From Limosilactobacillus panis (GTDB taxonomy: Bacteria > Bacillota > Bacilli > Lactobacillales > Lactobacillaceae), in the NCBI RefSeq assembly GCF_019797825.1, contig NZ_CP081855.1:1302001-1366000 (forward strand): a stretch of 64,000 nucleotides of DNA. Reading direction: 5' to 3'. Within the stretch, counting starts at the first letter, position 1; every line of letters begins with the position of its first letter. Under the pieces are notes generated by a model. It saw only the letters and a program-made list of their open reading frames with translations. It was not told where the DNA came from and searched no databases. Below, in pieces: positions 63,632 to 64,000 of this stretch. The translations under genes and the position numbers were made by a program.

Positions 63632-63670
63632 AAAAAGTGAGGCTGGAGAAAAAATCTCCAGCCCCTTTTT
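63632..63670. terminator. Terminator of the DUF3042 gene (GAGGCTGG-type hairpin)
   Basis: GGCTGGAG (63641-63648) and CTCCAGCC (63656-63663) followed by CCTTTTTATT. A-runs on the other side allow action on the converging rhodanese gene too. Shares the GAGGCTGGNGAAAA word. Confidence 0.85.
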
Positions 63671-63699
63671 ATTCAGATATCACTTATCAAAAGCCAATC

Positions 63700-64000
63700 C
63701 TAGTACTTCGACTTCTTCGTCTTACCGTCCCAAGCACGGTAACCGTCCCGGAGGATGTAGAGTTTCTTATAGCCGTGCTTGTACAAAAAGGCTGCCGCCT
63801 GGGTGCTGACTGACATTCCAGCATCGTAGAGGTAGATTGGTAAATCAGGGCGTAATTCACCGTATTGCTGCCGCAGGTAAACATACGGTAAGCTCCGGGC
63901 CCCCAGGATGTGGCCCGCTTTAAAGTCGCTCTCGCTTCGCAGGTCAATCACTTGGGCCTTCCGGATGCCCTTTTGAAAATCTTCTTGGTCAAGAACCGTT
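63700..64000 (-). CDS. Rhodanese-like domain protein, partial, catalytic Cys missing
   Basis: The C-terminal 99 residues are visible and the frame runs off the window end. VIDLRSESDFKAGHILGARSLPY is the rhodanese N-terminal signature. YGYKKLYILRDGYRAW-like residues close the fold. The active-site loop reads LYDAGMSVSTQAA, where sulfurtransferases have a Cys just before the GxRS-type loop, so sulfur transfer is not expected. It resembles YqhL-type proteins next to glucokinase and rhomboid genes in Firmicutes. Confidence 0.8.
   Translation of the reverse strand, partial: TVLDQEDFQKGIRKAQVIDLRSESDFKAGHILGARSLPYVYLRQQYGELRPDLPIYLYDAGMSVSTQAAAFLYKHGYKKLYILRDGYRAWDGKTKKSKY

Overview
The window is chromosomal DNA of a lactobacillus, most likely of the heterofermentative Limosilactobacillus group. 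The basis is its moderate GC content, its Firmicutes gene orders (plsX-acpP-rnc-smc-ftsY-ylxM-ffh, recN-argR-tlyA-ispA-xseBA-folD-nusB, rplU-prp-rpmA), a T-box in front of serS, and lactobacillus-type proteins such as DUF3042. The species cannot be fixed from the sequence alone.

Layout. 1-2.4 kb: two MFS drug-efflux type transporters on the plus strand, the first cut by the window edge. 2.4-4.2 kb: a transaldolase-fold protein without its catalytic lysine and a TMEM175-like channel. 4.2-33.1 kb: a long minus-strand housekeeping block. It holds rplS, an amino-acid permease wedged between rplS and trmD, rimM, khpA, rpsP, ffh, ylxM, ftsY, smc, rnc, acpP, plsX, recG, fakA, an asp23-type gene, rpmB, thiN, rpe, rsgA, the PASTA kinase prkC with its phosphatase stp, rsmB, fmt, priA and coaBC. 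33.4-45.3 kb: rpoZ-gmk, an SOS-controlled YolD-like gene on the plus strand, then recN, argR, tlyA, ispA, xseB, xseA, folD, nusB, a second asp23-type gene, a 2H phosphoesterase where efp would be expected, pepP, rpmA, prp and rplU.

45.3-52.7 kb is the accessory part: a TetR regulator whose upstream palindrome is split by an IS982-type element, an IS30-type element with a nonsense-interrupted transposase, a tRNA-Arg(UCU), a decayed Rpn-type nuclease, a 38-residue membrane protein, and a translationally coupled three-gene operon of unknown function. 52.7-57.1 kb: a serine-catabolic cluster (PfoR-like transporter, two-subunit iron-sulfur serine dehydratase, SufT-like protein) divergent from a DauR/YheO-type regulator. 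57.1-64 kb: serS with T-box, a small basic protein, gltX, glnA without an adjacent glnR, miaA, a DUF3042 gene and a rhodanese-fold protein cut by the window end.

Together the genes cover ribosome biogenesis, co-translational membrane targeting, phospholipid and fatty-acid entry, envelope-stress signalling and DNA repair. Two things stand out as possibly undescribed. One is a family of about 230-bp interspersed elements (two full and two shortened copies) that start and end with inverted GAGGCTGGGA-type sequences and carry a terminator-like hairpin. The other is the 50.1-52.5 kb three-gene operon.
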